Below are positions 1 to 6,524 of a stretch of DNA of 15,369 nucleotides, one piece after another. The notes beneath the pieces are model-generated. The model did no database searches and was not told where the DNA came from. It saw only the letters and a program-made list of their open reading frames with translations. Every line of letters starts with the position of its first letter. The first letter of the stretch is position 1. Source of the stretch: an uncultured Clostridia bacterium (lineage in GTDB: Bacteria > Bacillota > Clostridia > Christensenellales > Aristaeellaceae); assembly GCA_937886445.1 (NCBI GenBank), contig CALGBY010000127.1:1-15369 (forward strand). The letters are read 5' to 3'. The translations under genes and the position numbers were made by a program.

Positions 1-204
1 CGACATGCGCGTCGCCGAGGAGCGGCTGAAAGCCGCTTCCGCTATCCATTTCCGGCCGTAAAATGAGCGTTTTTGTAATATACAAAAATGCCATTTTGCA
101 GGAAACCGATGTGATCGCGTGAAAGCAGGTAACGCCCTGCTTTCATTCGCAGCGAAAGCAAGCGCGCCCCTGCCCCGCTTGCTTTCGAGGGCCGCAAGGC
201 CCCT
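1..204 (-). repeat. dispersed hairpin repeat, copy 1 (continues past the window start)
   Basis: Read on the minus strand, this element starts immediately after the kduD stop codon and is a chain of inverted repeats. Hairpin A (153-187) has a 12-bp stem, CGAAAGCAAGCG paired with CGCTTGCTTTCG. Hairpin B (120-145) has a 10-bp stem around a GCGTTA loop (minus-strand reading). Hairpin C (44-110) is a long imperfect stem-loop of about 30 nt per arm. It is followed by GCGGCT-TTC-AGCCGC and by a GAC/GTC dyad that runs off the window. Hairpins A and C and the tail are nearly identical to 12757-12907 on the plus strand, and hairpin B recurs at 15316-15349. Short open frames here are incidental. The role is unknown; a 3'-UTR or REP-like element is my inference. 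Confidence 0.85.
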
Positions 205-1002
205 TTAGGGTTGTTTCCCGATATACGCCAGAATACCGCCGTCCACATACAGCACATGGCCGTTCACAAAGTTGGAGGCGTCGCTGGCAAGGAACACAGC
301 GGGGCCCTGCAGGTCGCTCGTGTCTCCCCAGCGGCCGGCGGGCGTTTTGCTTACGATGAACTGGTCAAAGGGATGGCGGCTGCCGTCTGCCTGACGCTCG
401 CGCAGCGGCGCGGTCTGCGGTGTGGCGATGTAGCCAGGCCCGATGCCGTTGCACTGGATGTTATACGCGCCGTATTCGGAGCAGATATTGCGGGTGAGCA
501 TCTTCAGTCCGCCCTTGGCGGCGGCATAGGCGGAAACGGTCTCTCTGCCCAGCTCGCTCATCATGGAGCAGATATTGATGATCTTGCCATGGCCCTTTTT
601 GATCATGGCGGGGATCACGGCCTTGGAGCAGATGAAGGGCGCGGTCAGGTCCACATCCACCACCTTGCGCCATTCGGCGGCGCTCATCTCGGTCATCGGG
701 ATGCGGCGGATGATACCGGCGTTGTTCACCAGAATATCCACAACGCCCACCTCGTTTTCGATGCGCTCAACAAGGGCCTTCACGGCCTCCTCATTGGTCA
801 CATCGCACACATAGCCCTTCGCGGGGATGCCCTTTTCGGCATAGGCGGCAAGGCCCTTATCCACCAGCTCCTGATTGATGTCGTTGAACACGATCGCGGC
901 GCCGGCGGCATGGAACGCCTCGGCGATCGCGAAGCCGATGCCGTAGGAGGCACCGGTGATCCAGGCAATTTTACCCTTCAGGGAAAAATCATTCATATCC
1001 AT
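205..1002 (-). CDS. kduD: SDR oxidoreductase, KduD / gluconate 5-dehydrogenase type
   Basis: A 265-residue classical short-chain dehydrogenase. The Rossmann motif TGASYGIG lies at 16-23, NNAG at 93-96, the catalytic serine at 146 and YAAAK at 159-163. Close homologues are often named gluconate 5-dehydrogenase. Behind kduI, the likelier job is NAD(P)-dependent reduction of 2,5-diketo-3-deoxy-gluconate to 2-keto-3-deoxygluconate in the cytoplasm, feeding KDG kinase and aldolase. The start is the first ATG, 8 nt after AAGGAG (1011-1016). The gene lies 23 bp behind kduI on the same strand, so the two are almost certainly cotranscribed. One oddity is Asp118 (VDVDLTAPF), where many SDRs have the structural Asn of the N-S-Y-K tetrad. 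As I recall this group, Asp is usual there, so it need not mean loss of function. A dispersed repeat begins right after the stop. Confidence 0.9.
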   Translation of the reverse strand: MDMNDFSLKGKIAWITGASYGIGFAIAEAFHAAGAAIVFNDINQELVDKGLAAYAEKGIPAKGYVCDVTNEEAVKALVERIENEVGVVDILVNNAGIIRRIPMTEMSAAEWRKVVDVDLTAPFICSKAVIPAMIKKGHGKIINICSMMSELGRETVSAYAAAKGGLKMLTRNICSEYGAYNIQCNGIGPGYIATPQTAPLRERQADGSRHPFDQFIVSKTPAGRWGDTSDLQGPAVFLASDASNFVNGHVLYVDGGILAYIGKQP

Positions 1003-1025
1003 CGCTGTTTCTCCTTTTTCGCCTG

Positions 1026-1868
1026 TCAGCGCAGCTCGGTAGTGGGGATGGTATCCATATCGTCAAACGCCTGGTTTTCACCGCCCATGGCCCAGATGAA
1101 GGTGTAATTGCTGGTGCCGGCACCGGCATGGATGGACCAGGAGGGGCTGATCACGGCCTGCTCGTTCTGCATCACGATGTGACGGGTCTCATTGCCCTCG
1201 CCCATCATGTGGAACACCACATTGTTCTCGGGCACCTCAAAGTAGAAATACACCTCCATGCGGCGCTCATGGGTATGCGCGGGCATGGTGTTCCACACAG
1301 AACCGGGCTCCAGCACCGTCATGCCCATGGAAAGCTGGCAGGTCTTGAGTACATCGGGGTGGATGAACTGGTTGATCACGCGCTTGTTGCTGGTCTCGGC
1401 CGCGCCGCAGGGCTTCTTGGCGGCGTCCGCGATGCGGATCAGACGGCTTTCATAGCTCGTATGCGCGGGAGCGGACACGATGTAGAACTTGGCGGGAGCG
1501 GCGGGGTCTGAGCTTTCAAACACCACGTTCTTCACGCCCTTAGTGATATACAGGCAGTCCTTATAGCCCAGCTCGTACACGGTATCATCGGCATACACCT
1601 TGCCCGCGCCGCCCACATTGAACATGCCCAACTCGCGGCGCTCGAGGAAATAGTGCGTTCCGAAATTTTTCCAGATATCGATGCCCTTATCCAGCGGCAC
1701 CTTTTCGCTGACGGGCATCACGCCGAGGGTGACCATCCGGTCCACATGGCTGTATACGGCCGTCACCGTATCCGGGGTAAACAGGTTTTCGATCAAAAAC
1801 TCTCTGCGGGTCTCTTCGGTAGTATAGCGTTTGAAATCGCGCTGGTTGCAGGAATAGCGAATATCCAT
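1026..1868 (-). CDS. kduI: 5-keto-4-deoxyuronate isomerase (KduI)
   Basis: A 280-residue cupin-type isomerase, close to the usual KduI length of about 278. It interconverts 5-keto-4-deoxyuronate (from unsaturated uronides released by pectate lyases or polysaccharide lyases) and 2,5-diketo-3-deoxygluconate, the substrate of the next gene, kduD. The zinc ligands are visible: His198 and His200 in PAHTHERRMEVY, Glu205, and His247 in WSIHAGAGTSNY. This matches the His-His-Glu-His set of the E. coli enzyme with a +2 shift. The ATG at 1868 has AAGGAGG (1876-1882) 7 nt upstream. It is the first gene of a two-gene operon with a recognisable promoter and a catabolite-type operator upstream. No lyase or transporter gene lies in the window, so the substrate polymer cannot be named. 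Confidence 0.95.
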   Translation of the reverse strand: MDIRYSCNQRDFKRYTTEETRREFLIENLFTPDTVTAVYSHVDRMVTLGVMPVSEKVPLDKGIDIWKNFGTHYFLERRELGMFNVGGAGKVYADDTVYELGYKDCLYITKGVKNVVFESSDPAAPAKFYIVSAPAHTSYESRLIRIADAAKKPCGAAETSNKRVINQFIHPDVLKTCQLSMGMTVLEPGSVWNTMPAHTHERRMEVYFYFEVPENNVVFHMMGEGNETRHIVMQNEQAVISPSWSIHAGAGTSNYTFIWAMGGENQAFDDMDTIPTTELR

Positions 1869-1875
1869 AAAGCAG

Positions 1876-1927
1876 CCTCCTTGTTGTTTGTTGAGGGTAT
1901 TATACCATACTCCCCCTGCTCAGGCAA
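1876..1927 (-). promoter_or_regulatory. kduI-kduD promoter and RBS
   Basis: On the minus strand: -35 TTGCCT (1922-1927), 17-bp spacer, -10 TATAAT (1899-1904) preceded by TGG (an extended -10), then AAGGAGG (1876-1882) in front of kduI. The -10 is perfect and the -35 matches consensus at 4 of 6 positions. Confidence 0.75.
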
Positions 1928-1938
1928 TCATTATGTGA

Positions 1939-1953
1939 TGTAAGTGCTTTCAA
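1939..1953 (-). promoter_or_regulatory. cre/LacI-family-like operator upstream of kduI
   Basis: The minus-strand 15-mer TTGAAAGCACTTACA fits the CcpA cre consensus WTGNAANCGNWNNCW with one mismatch (A for the central G). It also forms an imperfect LacI-type dyad. It sits 11 bp upstream of the -35 box. A role in carbon control or in response to a uronate regulator is inference; both CcpA and KdgR-like LacI regulators use sites of this shape. Confidence 0.45.
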
Positions 1954-1975
1954 TTTTTGTATTTTCCCCGTTTCA

Positions 1976-2036
1976 TTGACAGCGCGCGCGTTTTTACCTA
2001 TAATAGGCACATACTTTCCGAATAAACGGGAGGAAG
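1976..2036 (+). promoter_or_regulatory. promoter and RBS of the O-antigen-ligase-like gene
   Basis: Perfect -35 TTGACA (1976-1981), 17-bp spacer and perfect -10 TATAAT (1999-2004), followed by GGGAGGAAG (2028-2036) just before the ATG at 2039. An upstream in-frame TTG at 1976 is part of the -35 box, so it cannot be the start codon. Confidence 0.9.
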
Positions 2037-2038
2037 CC

Positions 2039-3484
2039 ATGAAGAAGCGGATCTCGGAAAAAACGCGTTTTGAAAAAATCTGTGAAGCCGGGCTCACGGC
2101 GCTGGCCGTGCTGACCGGGGTATACCATCTTGCCGTCATGCTGTGCGCCTATGTGTTCGACAGCACAAAGTCGGCCTCCCCCTGGCTGGCGGCCGACCGG
2201 TACACGGTGCTCGTGTTTTTCGTTCTGGCCCTTCTTTATATCCCGGTCAAGGCCTTCGCCTTTCCGGAGAGAAGAAAAGAGCTTTCCCGCTTTTTCAAAA
2301 ACGCCTTCGGCGGCGACCGGCTGTGGCCGGTGCTGCTGCTGCTCTGGGCGGTCATCGGCTGCATCGCGATGAAGGGGCGCACGGATGACTTTTTCACCTT
2401 CATGAGGGATGGCCAGGCCCGCCGCTACCTTACCGAAAACGCCTTTCCGATCAACGACAAATTCCTGATGGACCTTGCCGTATGCGCGCTGATCCTCTTC
2501 CCGCTGCCCGCACTGCTCGGAAAATACCGCAAGGCCGTGTGCGAAGGGATCCTCCACCTGTTCACGGCCGGGTGCGCGCTGTTCATGATCACCGTACTCA
2601 TCCCCTATTTTGGCGGCCGCGTCGTGAACGCTCCGGGCGGGCAGATCGGCGTGAACACCAAGGGCAATATGGTGATCGCCTGCAATTCCAACACCACAGG
2701 CGCGTTTTCCGCCCTGTTCCTGATCCTCAGCCTGTATTTCGTCACCTCTCCCCGCGCGCTGCCGGTGCGCGTGCTTTACGCCGTTTCCGCCGTGATCCAG
2801 CTGGCCGCGCTCGGCCTTTCGGGCAGCCGCGCTTCGCTTTTGGCCTCCGCCTGCGCCGCGGGCGTGATCGCGTTCCGCGCGGTATACGGCATGAAGAAGC
2901 TGCAGGATAAGACGCTTTCGCGCCGTCTGCTCATTTCCGTGCCCGCGGGCCTTCTCGCGGCCGGGCTTGTGCTGCTTTCAAGAGATCTGATACGCGATCT
3001 CTATGTTGCCGTGACGGGCTTCAGCTTTGTTTCCGATAAGGCGGCCGGCTTGAGCGGACGCCTCCGCCTGTGGGGCAACTGCCTGCAGGCCACCTTCGCG
3101 AACGCCTCCAACGCCGTGTTCGGCGTTACACCGGGCTTTGTGGAGCATGCCATCGGCATCGTGCGCAATAACCCGGATAATGTGCTTTACGCGCACAACC
3201 AGTTTTTGCAGGTGCTGCTCGCCTTCGGCCTGCCCGGGCTGGCGATCTTTTGCGTGTGGCTGTATAAAACAGCCGTGCGCTGCGTGCGCGTAGGGCTAAA
3301 AAAGGCCTGCTACGCGCTGCCGGCGGCGGTGCTGCTGCTGGTGGTATCCAACCTGGCCGAAAGCTATCTCACCGCGTATTTCTACTTCTGCGGCGGCATG
3401 TTCTTCCTGATCGCGGGCTGTGTTGCCGCCGAGGATGAAGAGCTGCCGGTAAAAAAGAAGACTTCCCCCGCCCGCAAAAGGTAA
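2039..3484 (+). CDS. O-antigen ligase / Wzy_C-family polytopic membrane protein
   Basis: A 481-residue protein with many hydrophobic spans, for example around residues 17-40, 54-72, 96-112, 142-160, 172-190, 221-238, 244-260, 266-282, 298-316, 388-410, 425-445 and 448-464. Wzy_C (O-antigen ligase) hallmarks are present: SGSRASLLAS at 261-270, a loop with LSGRLRLW at 338-345, and AHNQFLQVLLAFGLPGLAIF at 385-404 with His386. The tail is basic and cytoplasmic. Family members transfer or polymerise lipid-linked glycans at the outer face of the membrane. In a Gram-positive-type cell, the likely job is capsular or wall glycopolymer ligation or polymerisation, or O-glycosylation. It has its own strong promoter and a good RBS. 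No sugar-transferase neighbours are present, so the glycan is unknown. Confidence 0.8.
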   Translation: MKKRISEKTRFEKICEAGLTALAVLTGVYHLAVMLCAYVFDSTKSASPWLAADRYTVLVFFVLALLYIPVKAFAFPERRKELSRFFKNAFGGDRLWPVLLLLWAVIGCIAMKGRTDDFFTFMRDGQARRYLTENAFPINDKFLMDLAVCALILFPLPALLGKYRKAVCEGILHLFTAGCALFMITVLIPYFGGRVVNAPGGQIGVNTKGNMVIACNSNTTGAFSALFLILSLYFVTSPRALPVRVLYAVSAVIQLAALGLSGSRASLLASACAAGVIAFRAVYGMKKLQDKTLSRRLLISVPAGLLAAGLVLLSRDLIRDLYVAVTGFSFVSDKAAGLSGRLRLWGNCLQATFANASNAVFGVTPGFVEHAIGIVRNNPDNVLYAHNQFLQVLLAFGLPGLAIFCVWLYKTAVRCVRVGLKKACYALPAAVLLLVVSNLAESYLTAYFYFCGGMFFLIAGCVAAEDEELPVKKKTSPARKR

Positions 3485-3789
3485 ACTGATCCATCCTGTT
3501 ACTGAGGCTGAAAACAAAAAGACGTCGCCGCGGATGAACTGCCCGGCGGCGTATTGATCCGGAGTTGCCTTGTGCCCCGAACGAAAAAACGCTCGGCCCT
3601 GATGCCGAACGGTTGACGAACAAAGCTTCGAAATTTCAGATCGTAAACACACGTGATCAGGCTTTCCCGTCTTTGTCTCAGCAGTAGCCTTCCTTACCGT
3701 ACCACCGTATATATAAACGGAACCGCGGCAATGAACAGGGCCTTCCGGTATGCGGTCCCCGCGCAAATATACTGAAGGGAGAAACCGGT
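3485..3789. other. intergenic region upstream of the small GG-leader gene
   Basis: I see no gene here on either strand. A 9-bp stem (3522-3530 with 3544-3552, one wobble) closes a 13-nt loop. It has no T tract on the plus side, but a CTTTTTGTTTT run follows it on the minus strand. Near 3705-3712 there is a TATATA-rich stretch that could serve as a -10 for the downstream small gene, with no convincing -35. The RBS AAGGGAG (3775-3781) lies 8 nt before the next ATG. Confidence 0.5.
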
Positions 3790-4044
3790 ATGAAAACAAA
3801 TGACGCGATGAACACCGTCAAAAAGGATGCTGAGATCCTGAACAGGAATACCCGTGCGCTCAGCGAGGAAGAAAATGCTCAGATCACGGGCGGTCAGAAC
3901 ACAGACGGCAGACATGATGACTATGTAACAAAGATGGTCTGTCCCTGCGGCTATTCTAAAGATTGGTACGGCTATTTTGTGGGCGATGTGTTTGACTGCC
4001 CGAAATGCGGACAACATACCTTAAAGGGAGAAAGAAAGGTATAA
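3790..4044 (+). CDS. small double-glycine-leader protein with CxC...CxxC zinc-ribbon-like core
   Basis: An 84-residue protein with a strong RBS (AAGGGAG, 8 nt spacing) and its own terminator downstream, so it is probably a real gene. Residues 1-35 look like a RiPP/bacteriocin leader: polar and charged, with ALSEEENAQITGG ending in Gly34-Gly35. This resembles the LSEEELEQVxGG leaders cut by C39-peptidase ABC transporters. Residues 36-84 hold CPCG at 51-54 and CPKCG at 70-74 around an aromatic stretch (YSKDWYGYFVGDVFD), which suggests a Zn-ribbon or a disulfide/thioether-constrained product. No transporter, peptidase or maturation enzyme is in the window. The alternative is a cytoplasmic zinc-binding mini-protein whose GG is coincidental. 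I do not recognise a named family. Confidence 0.7.
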   Translation: MKTNDAMNTVKKDAEILNRNTRALSEEENAQITGGQNTDGRHDDYVTKMVCPCGYSKDWYGYFVGDVFDCPKCGQHTLKGERKV

Positions 4045-4087
4045 GCGCGCGGCTTATCGGAAAAGCGAACGCGTCCGTCCCTGCATC

Positions 4088-4136
4088 GTCGATGTCCGGC
4101 AAAATCTCCGCGCCGGAAGCGATCAGGCAGACATCG
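4088..4136 (+). other. nested dyad in the 3' UTR of the small gene
   Basis: CGATGTC (4090-4096) pairs with GACATCG (4130-4136). Inside it, TCCGGC (4095-4100) pairs with GCCGGA (4112-4117). The two stems share bases at 4095-4096, so they are alternative or partly nested. Possible mRNA structure; no known motif. Confidence 0.3.
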
Positions 4137-4211
4137 GAGCTTCTTCCGGCAGGCAGGTCATAAGTCACACATTGTACCTTCTGCAAGCCGGCGAAAGAGA
4201 CAGAATGATTC

Positions 4212-4252
4212 AAAAGGGGCAGTTCAATAAAGAGCTGCCCCTTTTCATTTTG
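4212..4252 (+). terminator. intrinsic terminator of the small GG-leader gene
   Basis: AAAAGGGGCAG (4212-4222) pairs with CTGCCCCTTTT (4235-4245). Three more pairs (one wobble) extend the stem around an AATAAA loop, and TTTTCATTTT follows. It can also work on the minus strand because the stem base is A/T-rich. Confidence 0.85.
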
Positions 4253-4505
4253 ATAAACAGCACACCGATCACCACTCATACACCGGAAAACAGCCGTTTA
4301 TCACGCCATGACGACAATGGTATTTTGTGCGTCCAAGGTTTTTATGTGCAGGAAACACCGGATTTCTCCCGGGAAATGACATACACAGAAACAGATCCGC
4401 CGCGTTATATCAGGTAAGCCATATTATAACTGATCCGCAGCGGTATCTTTTTATGCGGAAATATATCGGTCAGGCATTTACCGTCATCCCGGCCTGCCGC
4501 GTCCG
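4253..4505. other. convergent intergenic region after recG
   Basis: No convincing coding frame, RNA gene or repeat is visible here. It is the 3' flank of recG (minus strand). The only possible recG terminator is a weak dyad near 4433-4462 (TCCGCA/TGCGGA) with a broken T run. Confidence 0.4.
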
Positions 4506-6506
4506 TCAGTTCAGCGCGATCTCCTCCACCGTTTCCCTGAAGAGCGCCGCCGCGTTCTTTTTCACCTGCTCCCATTCCTCCTCATAGCCCCTGCCGCGCA
4601 GCAGCCTTACACAGGAGGCGGTCTCATCGATCAATCGCGCGTCCGCGGCGTATTTCATGCCCGGGATCAGCGCCGCCCCGTGCTGGCGCGTGCCCAGAAA
4701 ATCTCCCGGCCCGCGCATCTCCAGATCCTTTCTCGCCACCTCAAAGCCGTCATTGGTCTCGCAGAGGGTCTTCAGGCGGGCATTCTTTTCCGCCATCAGG
4801 AAGCACCAGCTTTTTTCCGCCCCGCGGCCCACGCGGCCGCGCAGCTGATGCAGCTGGGAAAGGCCGAAGCGATCGGCGTTTTCGATCACCATCACGGTGG
4901 CGCCCGGCACATTCACGCCCACCTCCACCACCGTTGTGGATACCAGCACATCGATATCGCCCTTCTGGAAGGCGGAAAGCACCCTTTCCTTTTCGGCGCT
5001 GTCCTGATCCCCCCAGGTGAGGCCCAGCCGCAGAGAGGAAAGCGGGCCGGTGCACAGCCCGGCGTAGGTCTCCTTCGCGCTGTGCAGGTCCAGCGTTTCG
5101 CTTTCCTCCACCAGCGGGCACACGATATACGCCTGACGGCCCTTTTCATGCTCCGAAAGGATAAAGCGGTACAGATCCTCCCGCTTCTCCTCGCTCACGG
5201 TGCGGGTGGCCACCGGCACGCGCCCGGGAGGCATTTCATCGATCACGGATATATCCAGATCCCCGTACAGCACAAGGGCCAGGCTGCGCGGGATGGGCGT
5301 GGCGCTCATCACCAGCGCGTTGGGGCGGATATTTGTTTTTTTGTTCAGCAGATTGCGCTGCTTTACGCCGAAGCGGTGCTGTTCATCGGTGACCACCAGC
5401 CCGATGGAGGCAAACTCCACGCCGCTGCTGAGCAGCGCGTGTGTGCCGATCACCGTTTGCCATTTGCCGGAAGCGATATTTTCCAGCGCTTCCCGCTTTT
5501 CCTTTGCCTTCATGCCGCCCAGCAGCAGCCCGCAGGAGACGCCCAGCGGCTCCAGCAGCTTTTTCGCGCTTTCATAGTGCTGGGAAGCCAGGATCTCCGT
5601 GGGCGCCAGCATCACGCCCTGAAAGCCGTTCATCGCGCAGGCGTACAGCGCGGCAAAGGCCACGGCGGTCTTTCCGCAGCCCACATCGCCCTGCACAAGC
5701 CGGTTCATCGCCCGCGGCGAGGCCATATCCCGCGCGATCTCGCCCAGCACCCTTTTCTGCGCCCCGGTGGGCGGGAAGGGCAGCGAGGCAAGAAAGCGCC
5801 CCGTCTCTCCCCCGTCCGGGATCACGGTGCCCTCCGTGCGCTCTCCGTACATCACGGCGGTGGCCGTCTGGTAGAAAAGCAGGCTTTCAAAGGAAATGCG
5901 GCGCAGCGCGATCTCCAGGCTTTGCATATCGGTGGGAAAGTGCGCCTGGCGCAGCGCGAAATTGCGCTCGCACAGCTGATATTTCATGCGCACAAGCTCA
6001 GGCAGGGTCTCGGGGCAGCATTCATCCGTCTGCTCAAGCGCCTGCCTTATCATCTCCCGCAGCACCTTGCCGGGGATGTCCTTCAGCGCACGGTATTCGC
6101 TCTGGATGGTCCTTTCCCGCACGATCGCCGCGCCGTTCATCACAGTCTTCCCCTGTTTGGTACGTATGACCCTGCCGTAAAGGGTAAGCTCTCCCTCCGC
6201 GGGCAGCTGATCCTTCACCCACGGCTGGTTGTACCACTGCAGGGCCAGCCTGCCGCTGTCATCCTCTATCTCCGCCGTTACGGCAGTGAGGCCGCGAAAG
6301 CGGCTCAGCCTGGGCGCGCGGGAAATAAAGCCCGTCACGCAGCAGGTGCTGCCGGGCGTCGCCTCGCTCACAGGCACGGATACCGTCATGTCGCGGTAGC
6401 GGTCAGGCAGGGTCAGGATGAGCGCCGTCACGCTGCGTATACCGGCCTTTTCCAGCGCCGCCAGCCTGCCGGGGCCTACCCCCCTCAGATCCTTCAGTTC
6501 CAGCAT
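4506..6506 (-). CDS. recG: ATP-dependent DNA helicase RecG
   Basis: A 666-residue superfamily 2 helicase, near the usual RecG length. The N-terminal wedge/OB domain starts with a helix-hairpin-helix-like GVGPGRLAALEKAGI (9-23). WYNQPW (91-96) is the wedge motif, and RRISFESLLF (202-211) precedes the motor. Walker A is GDVGCGKT (273-280), motif II is DEQH (374-377) with the RecG-typical RFGVKQR after it, and motif III is SATPIPRSL. The C-terminal helicase half contains QLRGRVGRG. It remodels stalled forks and branched DNA by branch migration. It starts 18 bp after the PBP stop codon with no clear Shine-Dalgarno, which suggests translation by coupling or re-initiation from the PBP message. Confidence 0.97.
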   Translation of the reverse strand: MLELKDLRGVGPGRLAALEKAGIRSVTALILTLPDRYRDMTVSVPVSEATPGSTCCVTGFISRAPRLSRFRGLTAVTAEIEDDSGRLALQWYNQPWVKDQLPAEGELTLYGRVIRTKQGKTVMNGAAIVRERTIQSEYRALKDIPGKVLREMIRQALEQTDECCPETLPELVRMKYQLCERNFALRQAHFPTDMQSLEIALRRISFESLLFYQTATAVMYGERTEGTVIPDGGETGRFLASLPFPPTGAQKRVLGEIARDMASPRAMNRLVQGDVGCGKTAVAFAALYACAMNGFQGVMLAPTEILASQHYESAKKLLEPLGVSCGLLLGGMKAKEKREALENIASGKWQTVIGTHALLSSGVEFASIGLVVTDEQHRFGVKQRNLLNKKTNIRPNALVMSATPIPRSLALVLYGDLDISVIDEMPPGRVPVATRTVSEEKREDLYRFILSEHEKGRQAYIVCPLVEESETLDLHSAKETYAGLCTGPLSSLRLGLTWGDQDSAEKERVLSAFQKGDIDVLVSTTVVEVGVNVPGATVMVIENADRFGLSQLHQLRGRVGRGAEKSWCFLMAEKNARLKTLCETNDGFEVARKDLEMRGPGDFLGTRQHGAALIPGMKYAADARLIDETASCVRLLRGRGYEEEWEQVKKNAAALFRETVEEIALN

Positions 6507-6524
6507 ATTATATGATCCGATCCA

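Noticed and set aside
42..257. Small minus-strand coding frame within repeat copy 1, and similar frames at 12840-13148.
   Set aside because: They lie in the hairpin repeat, overlap the end of kduD or the repeat block, and have no RBS or protein-like conservation visible.
1976..2038. TTG start at 1976 for the O-antigen-ligase gene.
   Set aside because: That TTG is part of a perfect -35 box, and a strong RBS sits before the ATG at 2039.
3522..3552. Terminator of the O-antigen-ligase gene, or of a minus-strand gene.
   Set aside because: On the plus strand there is no T tract. On the minus strand a T-rich run follows, but the stem has an A-C mismatch and no minus-strand gene ends nearby.
3956..4279. 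Minus-strand frame opposite the small GG-leader gene.
   Set aside because: It runs across the terminator hairpin, has no RBS and shows no family motif.
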